NCBI RefSeq assembly: GCF_026914265.1
Contig: NC_069135.1
Span: forward strand, 33,117,756 to 33,181,755
DNA length: 64,000 bases
Direction of reading: 5' to 3'
From: Mya arenaria
Lineage: Eukaryota > Mollusca > Bivalvia > Myida > Myidae
Below, in pieces: positions 48,532 through 60,120 of the stretch (position 1 is the first letter of the stretch; each line of letters opens with the position of its first letter). The position numbers and the translations under genes were made by a program. A model generated the notes under the pieces. That model was not told where the DNA came from. It did no database searches and worked only from the letters and a program-made list of their open reading frames with translations.

Positions 48532-51500
48532 ATGATTTCGAGCTCCAATGTTGTGGAGCTGATAGTAATCTTGGTGATGGTAGGCCATGTGTTTGTCTGT
48601 CCATACACCAAAGTTGAGGAGTCTTTTAACATCCAGGCCATACATGATATACTTTTCCACAGGACAAATATCTCACAGGTAAATAAGATATTTAAACTCC
48701 ATACATATATTTAAACTCCATACATGTAGCCCTTTACTTGAACAAATATTATTTTGTCGCAGGTACAAGGGTTATTTTTCATCTTGTTAGGTTGTTGGAA
48801 GTAATAATTATTTTACAAAACCCATCACAAAGATGCCTTAACTCTGATAAACTTATATATTAAAGTGTCATAAAATATTGCAACTTTTTGGCAGACCATC
48901 ATACATGCCATATCCCCCGGCGGGAGGAAAAATCCCCCGGAATTTCGATCCAACCCCCGATCTCCCGGCGGGAGATAAAAATCCCCCGGAATTTAAAAAA
49001 AAAAAAAAAAAAAAAAAAATTTTTTTTTTAGAAATTTTTCCTCAGGCAATAATGACAAAGTAAGTGAAACCACAGTATGTGAGTGAAACTGAATGTAAAG
49101 AAACAACTCCACAAGGGTGAAATGCCAAAAGGAAACTTTTACAACAAGTGATCAATTAATTTGTAGTAATTATCAAAGGCAAAGAAATATTACTATTTTG
49201 GAAGGAAGAAATTAATAATATTTATTCTATTCTCTTATTGTCTGAAAGTCATCACGCTGATAGAATTAAGCACAATTTTTTAAAAGACTTTGGAGAAAGG
49301 TAAATTTAATTTAATTGTCTCGAAAACATATTTTTCCAATGACATATTTTTTTCTGCAAGTGCAATTTACAGTATGACATGACAGTGTATCATAAGAATA
49401 TGATAAATCATGAAATAAAATAAATCTGTATAATGAAAAAGTTAAGAGGTTTTCACAGCAAACGATATGAGAATACATTTTTTCATACTTGCGTCTAAAA
49501 ATACTTTAAAATTTCGCCAACTTAGACCTGCTAAAAAAAATCCCCCTGAATACAACCAAAATCCCCCTGAATTTTCAGCCTTTTGAACAAATCCCCCTGA
49601 ATGGTCTCCAGAAAATATGGCATGTATGGACCATTGTATTTCAATCTACATGTATAGTCAGATTTGAGTACCACAACAGCAATCTACTGTACATGTACAT
49701 CCATAAAAATGCCCTAAATTGATATGTGAAAAAATGTCCATTAATCATGGCGTATGTTTCAGTATGATCACCTACAGTTTCCAGGGGTGGTTCCCCGCAC
49801 ATTTCTGGGCCCGCTGGTTATTGCAGCTTCCTCATTTCCTCCGGTTGGATTTACTCAACTGCTAGGATGCTCCAAGTTTGTGGCTCAATATATTGGTGAG
49901 TATGGCCATGCCAGTTAAAACTGATCATTCTATGCAGTAAGAAAATTACATCCATGAATTGATTATTTAATAGAAACTTACATACGTCATGTTTAATACT
50001 AGTAATACACCTTACTCCATATATCTATCTTGCAAGTTTTCTCTTGATTTTCCCACAGTGCGATTGGCGCTCGGTAACCTGGTATTGCTTGGGTTGTTTA
50101 TGTTCTCACAAGCTGTGAGGGAGAAGTTTGGTCCAGTCACTGCGAAGCTGTCCCTCATAATTACAGCTACACAATTCCACTTCATGTTCTATATGAGCAG
50201 GACCCTTCCAAATACATTTGCTCTCGTTTTAGGTAAGCAAGCCCTTAGCTTAAGATGCATTAATTTTATCTCAGTTAATATTTGTCAAAAAGAAATCAAA
50301 TACATGTTCTTTGGCATTTTAACTTTCTGATTGTGGCATTGTTGTGATTTTATTTACAACTTAAATATTTGCAATTGTATTGTATTAGATGTTCAAGATT
50401 AAATTAAATATTGAAATATTTTAATGATTTTGAAACACAACCAATCTTTATGCTTTTTTTATTTTTATTTCTGGAACTTTGATAAGTTTGTGTATTTTAA
50501 TTGACATTTATTTCATTCAGTGCTGTTTGCCCTAAGGTCCTGGCTGCGCCAGCATCACAGGTTGTTCTTATGGCAGTCTGGAGTCGCTATACTTGTGTTC
50601 CGATCTGAGCTTGCCATCTTTCTAGGAATTCTGCTTCTTCTCCACCTATTCCATGGCCGCATCTCCTTTGTAACCATCATCAAAACAATACTGCCAGCCG
50701 GAGTTGTTATTCTAGGTTTGTGGCAGTGATAGTATTTTTAGTTTTATGGATGTTTTATAAAAATCCATCCAGAGTTGTTTATTTAATCTAAAGTAGATAA
50801 CTGTTGATTAAATTAACAAAACAATGGGAATTTTGAATTTATGTGGCAAAAGTAAGCACAAATTAAAGCACTTTAGGTTAGTTGTAAATGTATGCCTTAC
50901 TTATAAATTTGCCAACATTAACATTAATTGACATACGGTCATATAACCTCCAATATTGACCTGTTACAGGTATGACAGTGCTGGTGGATTCTCTGTTCTG
51001 GGGTCGCTGGCTGTGGCCAGAAGGAGAGGTTATGTGGTACAACACAATCCTTAACAAGAGTGCAAACTGGGGAGTATCCTATTGACATTGGTTGTTTTAT
51101 CATCAACCTATAATTATACACACAATTGTTTGATGGAAATATTCTGTGTGACTACATTTCCCTAGAAAAAAACAAGACTCGTGGAAAGTATTCATTGTAA
51201 AGTGGTTAAAACACACTGTAGCTAGTGTATGAGAAAAATGGCAATTTAACATTTGTTTCAAGACCCATTAATAAATTCAGTATAAAATATAATAATATCA
51301 ATATTTCAAATTTTAAATTGATTATTTCATAAACAAATGACACAGTCTTTAACTCACACTCAGACATCCCCATTCATGTGGTACTTTTTGTCAGCCCTGC
51401 CTCGAGCCCTATCCTGCAGCATGTTTCTTGTTCCCATTGGTCTGCTATTGTCCCCACGGACACGCCAGCTGGTCTTGCCTGCTCTGATGTTTGTTTTCAT

Positions 51501-54348
51501 CTACTCTTTCCTCCCACACAAGGAGCTGAGATTCATCATCTATGTGATACCTGTCTGCAATGTGGCTGCTGCTGAGGCCATGCATAAAGTGTGAGTCAAT
51601 GTTTTGTACTTTGATCATTTACTGAATCTAAGAAGAAAACTACTATTTAGAAACTTTTGTACAATTTACTTCAATGTTAGCAAACAATGGCTGGTTTGAA
51701 GAGGACTCCCCTCCACCCAAAACAAAAATATATGGTTTCAATGTGGTTTGGGGTCTCCCTATGAAAATTTTGGCAAATAATATTAATCTAAAATGGTGCA
51801 ATATGGAGTAGTCTTTTCATTTTTTTCTCCTATATTGAAAAGTTCACTTGGACAATATTTGAGTGGGGCACATATTCTATTTTATAGCTATGACAGTCAA
51901 AGTTTAATCATAACAAGTATATGATTACAATCTTGTTAAGGAGTCAATTTATTCATAATTAGATATCTTTCTGCAATTAGGTATCTTACTGCAATAGAGT
52001 TAATTATTGCAAATTTCCTTGCTGCAGATGGATAAACAGGCGTGTCACCATCACAAGACGGGTTGTGCTTGGTGTTGTTACTCCACCTGCTCCTTAATGT
52101 TCTTGTACACCTTACCCATTAAAACTACCATGGGTGTATTTTGATATCAAACATTACACAGCGTTTCATTGGCTTACTACAAATGGATTAACAGAGGAAA
52201 GTCCCCATTCCAAGCCATGCTGTGTCTGGTGTCGGTACTCCACCATCTTGGAAACTTAGCAACCACAGAAGTGTTTCTTTACACTTCACACTTTTAAACT
52301 ACCATGGGCGTATTGTGAAATCTGATATTACATGGTGCATCATTGGCTTATTACAGATGGATAAACAGAGGAAAGTCCTCATTCCAAGCCATGCTGTGCC
52401 TGGTGTCGGTACTACACCTTCTTGGTAACCTAGCAACCACAGGAATGTTCCTGTACACCTCACATAGTAACTACCCTGGGGGAGAAGCCTTGGCCAGGCT
52501 GCACCAGATAGAACCACTAAATGCAGGTCAGCACTCACCTTGGAAACATTGGAGATTTTATTTGCATTTACTTATAGTTTTAATGCATTATTATGTTTAA
52601 CTCATTTGGCTGTAATGACCAAAACAAAACAAAAGCGTGTGATTTGTGTACAGATAAAAATATAATAGTAATATTTTGGCACTTTTTAACTGGGGAATTG
52701 GTAGCCAGAAAGCTATTAATTGAAAAGAAAAAAATATAAAAGCTAATATCTTTCTATCTGTACACAAAAAAATATGCTTTTGTTTTGATCATTAAAGTCA
52801 AATCTGTAAAAAATAATTTGTTTTCAATCAACCTATTTTGTGCCCCTTTAAGTGTCATTGTAGCTATTTATAAAGGTCATAAATAATGTTAATTAGGGCT
52901 ATTCCATTTAAACATATAACCCCCCGGGGGAAGGCACTTTTAAATTATGCCACCCCCCTACAGAAGCATGTTTTCCCTTGTGGGGTCCAAATAAGCGAAA
53001 AAAGACACCCACCTATATACTTTTTAATTAAATGCCTTCCCCCCGGGGGTTATATATTTTACTGGAATAGCCCTAAGCAGGGCTGTTGAGCTATGTGTGT
53101 AGAGAACACAAATTAGGCCCTTGACCTATTAAGAAAATTGAAACAGATGAGTGTTGGCCTTCGATGAGCTTGATATAAAAGTATCTCTCTGTTTAAAAAT
53201 GTTTTTTGTTAAACACACCCACAATGTGCAGTGGTCAAATCTGTAGATAACATACAAAATATAGCAGTGACCAATCTTAGTTTGTTTACATACAGTATTT
53301 AATATAATAAAATGGAAATGTATACATCAATAAAACCTGTAGTCAGTATTTTGTTTATAATCTTGATATGATTGGGATGGTATATCACTTGGGATTTTAA
53401 GTTCAAATGATTAAATTGATTTCCTGAATCTTTATGAAATAGGAAACATTAAGATAACAATCTATCATATATGTGATACATGTATAGCTGAATGCAATGG
53501 TTAATTTGCAGATGTACACGTACATATAGATGTTGCTGCTGCTCAAACAGGGATTACTCGATTTGGACAACTTTATGACAACTGGAGGTATAAATACTAC
53601 ATTTTTGTAATATGATTTAATCACCAACAAAAGAATGAGAGTGGGAATAGACATTTGAAAGTTTTTATAGGCGTCCATATTCCAAACTTTTCATACCTTA
53701 TTTTACAATGCAACCAGACTCTCCATGGGGCTGGCCAGTATTATTCTTGTTATGTTGTGGGGCATAGTGCACTGACAGAATATAGCCCTGGTTGGAGCTA
53801 CCTTGGTTCTTTAACATATGCCAGTGTATGGCATTGTCATTCAGGACCTCCTCCTGGAAGATGATTAATATTTCTTAGTGGCAAGGCTGGGGATTGAATG
53901 TTCAACATCTAAGCTACCCTTGTTTTTCAACATGTGCCGTTATATGGCATTGTCACACAAGACCTTCTCCTGGAAGATGATTAATACTTTTTAGTGGCAA
54001 TACTTGGGATTGAACCTACTACATCTGACTGTCAAATGTCTTACCACTAGACCACTGATTTGCCACTAGTACATAGGGGCAGCAGGCATGTCCTTGCAAC
54101 GCTAGTCAAACCCTTTTTTCTTCTGTTACAGGTACAATAAGACTGAAGACTTGGCGCCAGGGGGCGTTGATATGTTGTCCTTCACTCACATTATCACGGG
54201 TGACCCCTCCCACCTCCCTCTCTATAGCAACACCCACACAACAGTGGCAGAGGTTGTGTCCTTCAACAGGGTAGCATTCAACAGAGATAAACCACCCTTC
54301 CTATTTTGGAAACATTCCCCAAAAATGTGGATACTCAAACGCCAATAG
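48532..54348 (+). CDS. ALG12: Dol-P-Man:Man7GlcNAc2-PP-Dol alpha-1,6-mannosyltransferase
   Basis: ER multi-pass GT-C enzyme that adds the eighth mannose to the lipid-linked N-glycan precursor. Exons: 48532-48678, 49763-49895, 50059-50232, 50521-50715, 50970-51073, 51364-51590, 52357-52526, 53512-53587, 54132-54348. The sum is 1443 nt, 480 residues (human 488), with all phases closing. Seen: [13 protein letters not shown] early in the first lumenal loop, [34 protein letters not shown], the family hallmark PHKELRF (about 302-308), [13 protein letters not shown] and [10 protein letters not shown]. Many hydrophobic segments are as expected. A poly(A) signal AATAAA is at 54562-54567. Two decayed copies of exon 7 precede the live one. 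Confidence 0.93.
48901..49628. mobile_element. TIR element with CCCCCGG/CCCCCTGAA-rich ends in ALG12 intron 1
   Basis: CATACATGCCATAT at 48901 returns inverted as ATATGGCATGTATG at the right end. Inside the left end are several AATCCCCCGGAATTT-type words and CCCGGCGGGAG. Inside the right end are three AAATCCCCCTGAAT words. A long A run followed by a T run lies at about 48996-49030. Non-coding. Confidence 0.6.
52028..52298 (+). pseudogene. Two decayed copies of ALG12 exon 7
   Basis: Live exon 7 starts at 52357 with ATGGATAAACAGAGGAAAG after TTACAG. One copy starts at 52028 (ATGGATAAACAGGCGTG) behind an intact TGCAG acceptor, diverges quickly and meets an in-frame stop after about 23 codons. 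A closer copy starts at 52183 (ATGGATTAACAGAGGAAAG) and runs nearly identical for about 100 bases, but its acceptor reads ACAA where AG is needed and its 3' end is lost. The short spacers between them are also related, so the unit duplicated was about 155-175 bp. Confidence 0.8.
52578..52800. mobile_element. Foldback/TIR mini-element, copy 2
   Basis: TAATGCATTATTATGTTTAACTCATTT and TTTTTAACTGGGGAATTGG match copy 1 at 3041-3311. The arms ATGACCAAAACAAAACAAAAGC...GTGTACAGATA and, inverted, TATCTGTACACA...GCTTTTGTTTTGATCATT form a hairpin of about 39 bp with a loop of some 95 bases. It lies just after ALG12 exon 7. Confidence 0.6.
52893..53076. mobile_element. Short TIR mini-element with GGGCTATTCCA ends
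   Basis: The left end TTAGGGCTATTCCATTTAAA, then ATATAACCCCCCGGGGGAAGGCA, returns inverted at the right (TGCCTTCCCCCCGGGGG, TTATATATTTTACTGGAATAGCCCTAA). The arms are about 44 bp in a 184-bp element. It lies in the intron between ALG12 exons 7 and 8. Confidence 0.8.
53800..54075 (-). mobile_element. Tandem tRNA-headed SINE pair in ALG12 intron 8
   Basis: On the minus strand the stretch opens with CAGTGGTCTAGTGGTAAGAC (A box) and TAGTAGGTTCAATCCC (B box), then a body with TATTAATCATCTTCCAGGAG and ACAATGCCATA. The body words occur twice, near 53830-53880 and 53950-54000, so two copies lie in tandem and the downstream one lacks a clear head. Confidence 0.55.
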
Positions 54349-54916
54349 CAGTATTTATGAATTAGGAAAAGGGTTTTTGAATGAAGAAGACAATATACTG
54401 ACTCTTGTGATGAACTGCTGTGATCAAGTGATAGTGTTTGCAGATTTTAAATTGCTTCCAATCATCATGTCATTATTTTATAATGCAAGAACAATGATGC
54501 ACTTACATATATTTGTGTCCATATTTGCATTGGTTTATGTCAAGAGAAATATCATCCTTTGAATAAAGTTACAAAAACCAGTCTTGTAAGAATGTTTGTA
54601 CACCAATTTTAATTCAAAGAGTTGTTGCTCTATTACTGTATCAGAAGCTTTTATATAGTTCAAATGGCAAGAACTAACTAACACAAACTGATTTAACTTT
54701 AACCACTTAACTTTCAAATCTGCTTGCAAACTGTGACAAGAACAGTTTGTTAAATTATAAGTATCTAAAGCCATAGAATGGCAAAACACTTTGTAAGACC
54801 CAAGACCAGACGTTTTTTCAAAATAAAAGCTAGCATTAAGACGCCTGTTTCTCATATTGTCTCGGCTGTTTCTGTGTCTTCAACATCAACCAAAGAAGCC
54901 CATTACGGTGGATTTC
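54349..54916. other. ALG12 3' UTR and spacer
   Basis: The 3' UTR runs to shortly after AATAAA at 54562-54567. A minus-strand open frame of 106 codons at 54535-54855 has no recognisable domain and overlaps the poly(A) region; I do not call it a gene. Confidence 0.5.
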
Positions 54917-57900
54917 CATGGGTTAATAATGTGACTTGGTCTTATATTGCAGGATAATGTGTGAGACTTCAGGTTCATGGGTTAATAATGTGACTTGGTC
55001 TTATATTGCAGGATAATGTGCGAGACTTCAGTTCCATGGGTTAATAATGTGACTTGGTCGTATATTGCAGGATAATAAGTGAGACTTCAGTTTCATGGGT
55101 TAATAATGTGACTTGGTCGTATATTGCAGGATAATAAGTGAGACTTCAGTTTCATGGGTTAATAATGTGACTTGGTCGTATATTGCAGGATAATGTGTGA
55201 GACTTCAGGTTCATGGGTTAATAATGTGACTTGGTCTTATATTGCAGGATAATGTGTGAGACTTCAGTTCCATGGGTTAATAATGTGACTTGGTCGTATA
55301 TTGCAGGATAATGTGTGAGACTTCAGTTCCATGGGTTAATAATGTGACTTGGTCGTATATTGCAGGATAATGTGTGAGACTTCAGTTCCATGGGTTAATA
55401 ATGTGACTTGGTCGTATATTGCAGGATAATGTGTGGGACCTCAATTTCATGGGTTAATAATGTGACTTGGTCGTATATTGCAGGATAATGTGTGAGACTT
55501 CAGTTCCATGGGTTAATAATGTGACTTGGTCGTATATTGCAGGATAATGTGTGAGACTTCAGTTCCATGGGTTAATAATGTGACTTGGTCGTATATTGCA
55601 GGATAATGTGTGGGACCTCAATTTCATGGGTTAATAATGTGACTTGGTCGTATATTGCAGGATAATGTGTGAGACTTCAGTTCCATGGGTTAATATTGTG
55701 ACTTGGTCGTATATTGCAGGATAATGTGTGGGACCTCAATTTCATGGGTTAATAATGTGACTTGGTCGTATATTGCAGGATAATGTGTGAGACTTCAGTT
55801 CCATGGGTTAATAATGTGACTTGGTCGTATATTGCAGGATAATAAGTGAGACTTCAGTTTCATGGGTTAATAATGTGACTTGGTCGTATATTGCAGGATA
55901 ATGTGTGGGACTTCAGTTTCATGGGTTAATAATGTGACTTGGTCGTATATTGCAGGATAATGTGTGAGACTTCAGTTTCATGGGTTAATAATGTGACTTG
56001 GTCGTATATTGCAGGATAATGTGTGAGACTTCAGTTTCATGGGTTAATAATGTGACTTGGTCGTATATTGCAGGATAATGTGTGAGACTTCAGTTTCATG
56101 GGTTAATAATGTGACTTGGTCGTATATTGCAGGATAATGTGTGAGACTTCAGTTTCATGGGTTAATAATGTGACTTGGTCGTATATTGCAGGATAATGTG
56201 TGAGACTTCAGTTTCATGGGTTAATGATGTGACTTGGTCGTATATTGCAGGATAATGTGTGGGACTTCAGTTTCATGGGTTAATAATGTGACTTGGTCGT
56301 ATATTGCAGGATAATGTGTGAGACTTCAGGTTCATGGGTTAATAATGTGACTTGGTCGTATATTGCAGGATAATGTGTGAGACTTCAGTTTCATGGGTTA
56401 ATGATGTGACTTGGTCGTATATTGCAGGATAATGTGTGAGACTTCAGTTTCATGGGTTAATAATGTGACTTGGTCGTATATTGCAGGATAATGTGTGAGA
56501 CTTCAGTTTCATGGGTTAATAATGTGACTTGGTCGTATATTGCAGGATAATGTGTGAGACTTCAGTTTCATGGGTTAATGATGTGACTTGGTCGTATATT
56601 GCAGGATAATGTGTGGGACTTCAGTTTCATGGGTTAATAATGTGACTTGGTCGTATATTGCAGGATAATGTGTGAGACTTCAGTTTCATGGGTTAATAAT
56701 GTGACTTGGTCGTATATTGCAGGATAATGTGTGAGACTTCAGTTTCATGGGTTAATGATGTGACTTGGTCGTATATTGCAGGATAATGTGTGAGACTTCA
56801 GTTTCATGGGTTAATAATGTGACTTGGTCGTATATTGCAGGATAATGTGTGAGACTTCAGTTTCATGGGTTAATAATGTGACTTGGTCGTATATTGCAGG
56901 ATAATGTGTGAGACTTCAGTTTCATGGGTTAATGATGTGACTTGGTCGTATATTGCAGGATAATGTGTGGGACTTCAGTTTCATGGGTTAATAATGTGAC
57001 TTGGTCGTATATTGCAGGATAATGTGTGAGACTTCAGGTTCATGGGTTAATAATGTGACTTGGTCGTATATTGCAGGATAATGTGTGAGACTTCAGTTTC
57101 ATGGGTTAATGATGTGACTTGGTCGTATATTGCAGGATAATGTGTGAGACTTCAGTTTCATGGGTTAATAATGTGACTTGGTCGTATATTGCAGGATAAT
57201 GTGTGAGACTTCAGTTTCATGGGTTAATAATGTGACTTGGTCGTATATTGCAGGATAATGTGTGAGACTTCAGTTTCATGGGTTAATGATGTGACTTGGT
57301 CGTATATTGCAGGATAATGTGTGGGACTTCAGTTTCATGGGTTAATAATGTGACTTGGTCGTATATTGCAGGATAATGTGTGAGACTTCAGTTTCATGGG
57401 TTAATAATGTGACTTGGTCGTATATTGCAGGATAATGTGTGAGACTTCAGTTTCATGGGTTAATGATGTGACTTGGTCGTATATTGCAGGATAATGTGTG
57501 AGACTTCAGTTTCATGGGTTAATAATGTGACTTGGTCGTATATTGCAGGATAATGTGTGGGACTTCAGTTCCATGGGTTAATAATGTGACTTGGTCGTAT
57601 ATTGCAGGATAATGTGTGAGACTTCAGTTTCATGGGTTAATAATGTGACTTGGTCGTATATTGCAGGATAATGTGTGAGACTTCAGTTTCATGGGTTAAT
57701 AATGTGACTTGGTCGTATATTGCAGGATAATGTGTGGGACTTCAGTTTCATGGGTTAATAATGTGACTTGGTCGTATATTGCAGGATAATGTGTGGGACT
57801 TCAGTTTCATGGGTTAATAATGTGACTTGGTCGTATATTGCAGGATAATGTGTGAGACTTCAGTTTCATGGGTTAATAATGCGACTTGGTCGTATATTGC

Positions 57901-57925
57901 AGGATAATGTGTGAAACTTCAGTTT
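54917..57925 (+). repeat. Minisatellite, 51 units of 59 bp with higher-order pattern
   Basis: The unit starts CATGGGTTAATAATGTGACT and contains TTGGTCGTATATTGCAGG and ATAATGTGTGAGACTTCAG. From 54917 to 57925 there are exactly 51 units and no length change (51 x 59 = 3009). Variants at a few fixed sites (TCT/TCG, GTG/AAG, GAGAC/GGGAC, TTC/TTT/GTT, TAATAATG/TAATGATG) are not random: in units 23-44 TAATGATG occurs every third unit. It begins about 350 bp after the ALG12 poly(A) signal. Confidence 0.97.
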
Positions 57926-58680
57926 CATGGTTAAGAATCCATATTTAGGCAAAGTCCAATATTTTTAGTTTCATACCAAAATTGTAAAAGAAACATCTTT
58001 GGGATTAATAATAATTTAATCTAAGCACATTTTAATAAGCATTCAAGATTCTTTGTGGTGTTATTGTTTGTTATTTAAATTATGAATAATTTCAACAGTT
58101 GATAAGTTTTGGTTGAGATGACTTGCTTACCGAGTATGGTACTTTTCTATGAACATATGAGTTGGCAGTATTGGTCATCTAATGATGTTTATATTGCACA
58201 TGTTAATTTAACATTGCAGGATATGCAGATTTATAGAGTACCGGGTACACTGCCCTTGTGAGATTGTTCCTATGTCAAGGGCTCAGTAACACACACTCAG
58301 TGCTATTTTTTGTCATATTATGTTAATTATATTTTACTATAGTCATATCATCGATAAATATTTGCAATGACAAAAGATCACACATCCAACACCTTATATT
58401 ATCTTATTCTGGAAGAGTTCTACACAGATTTTAAGTGTAATCTAATCTAGTCTATCAAGTAAGTGCCTCCAGACGCTGATGGTAGAAACCTAGGGTACAG
58501 TCGGAGTCCATCATTATACATACAAACTAGAGATTGCCTTTTTGAAAAAGCGCTTCTACCCTATTGTGTGGTCGTTTCTGAGAAAAAATAAATGATGGAC
58601 ATGAAATTTGTAATTTTGGATTGGAGATGAGCCAACATTGAAGTTTGGTTTATTCACCCGTATTAAATAGTGAATATCTA
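57926..58680. other. Unassigned spacer downstream of the minisatellite
   Basis: AT-rich and non-coding in all frames as far as I can see. No element ends recognised. Confidence 0.4.
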
Positions 58681-59150
58681 CTGCAACCTTGACCTTGGAC
58701 GTACTGGTCTCAAAATCAATAGCGTATATCTACTAGTCATGACCAACTGCATACCAAGTATGAAGTTCCTGGGTGCAAGTGTTCTTTAGTTATTGAGTTT
58801 AACAGTTTCTTCACCTCAAGGTCACTGTGACCGTGACCTTTGACATAGTTATCTCAAAATCAATAGGGGTCATCTACTAGTCATGACCAACTAGCATACC
58901 AAGTATGAAGTTCCTGGGTGCAAGTGTTCTTTAGTTATTGAGTTTAACAGTTTCTTCACCTCAAGGTCACTGTGACCGTGACCTTTGACATAGTTATCTC
59001 AAAATCAATAGGGGTCATCTACTAGTCATGACCTACTAGCATACCAAGTATGAAATTCCTGGATGCAAGTGTTCTTTAGTTATTGATCGGAAACCAAGTG
59101 TGACGTACAGACTGACGGACAGGGCATAAACAATATGTCTCCCCATGAAT
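58680..59150. repeat. ~145-bp tandem repeat, about 2.8 units
   Basis: TCTCAAAATCAATAGGGG-type words recur at about 58707, 58852 and 58997. Each unit contains CATACCAAGTATGAA, CAAGTGTTCTTTAGTTATTG and TCAAGGTCACTGTGACCGTG. It ends with ACTGACGGACAGGGCATAAA, like the GGAC-rich end of the 181-bp satellite element. The last two units are nearly identical; the first is more diverged. Confidence 0.8.
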
Positions 59151-60120
59151 GGGGATTATTCAGTGATCAATATCCTCAAGCCATCATTATAAAGGCTGCA
59201 TATGGTTTGCATAGTGATTGTTTGTCTCATACCAAACACAAAATTAAAGAGTTCATTTTTTTATTACAAAATCACAAGTGAAAAAAGATATAATGAAAAA
59301 TAAATATGTTATCTCATATTTACAATAAAATCAATCATCATTAACAAATTATCGGTCGTAATATTATCTACAACACAGATTATTATCACATGTAACTCCA
59401 AAATAAGCACTGAATCGTTTTGGAGACAACACTAGACTCATAGGATTCAATGTTTTAAAATAGTGATTTCAATTCCCTTAAATAATATTTATGCAGTGAA
59501 TTTTAAAGCATCATGACTTGCTATAATAACACAAAGAAATTATTTCATAAACAAAATAACAGAATCAGATTTAAACTGTAGAATGTGGAGAACACATGAA
59601 TACCCAGGCAACAAAGCACAACCTGTTTCTGATATGTGTACATATAAGGACGGAAATATGGAACAGTTAAACACTTGGATTTTCTTCATAGCTTCATTCA
59701 ATTTTATAAACGAAATAAATCAGATCTAGACTATGGTAATTGTTATCATGGAACACTATTTCCAAACTCGAGAATTCATTTAGAATCACAATTGAATTGC
59801 ATCAACACTGCTTCTTGACGATAACACATACATGCATTTAACAACAGCTTTTTCCAATATGAAAAAAAGCATACAGATTTGTTACTAGGGGCCTAATTTC
59901 AAAACGAACTTTATACCATTTCAAGGTATTTGCTACCAATTGACTGTCAATATGTAAGCTGAAATGTAATTTATTAACTTTTTTTTCGTTTTCCACTCAA
60001 CTTTTCCTTGGTTTGATAAAATGTCAAAATAAAAGTTAGAATTCAAGGTGGATTGCATCCATGTAGAGTTTGCGACATCTCTAATGTAGGTATCCTTAGG
60101 TTTTATCGGGTATTCTTTGC
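59151..60120 (-). other. IFT122 3' UTR and spacer
   Basis: No coding exon. On the minus strand AATAAA at 59970-59975 lies about 150 bases after the IFT122 stop and is a likely poly(A) signal. Confidence 0.45.

Noticed and set aside
54535-54855. 106-codon minus-strand frame as a gene
   Set aside because: It overlaps the ALG12 poly(A) region and shows no domain or splice support.
54917-57925. CRISPR-like array
   Set aside because: Units are contiguous 59-bp tandem repeats with no unique spacers, in animal DNA; it is a minisatellite.
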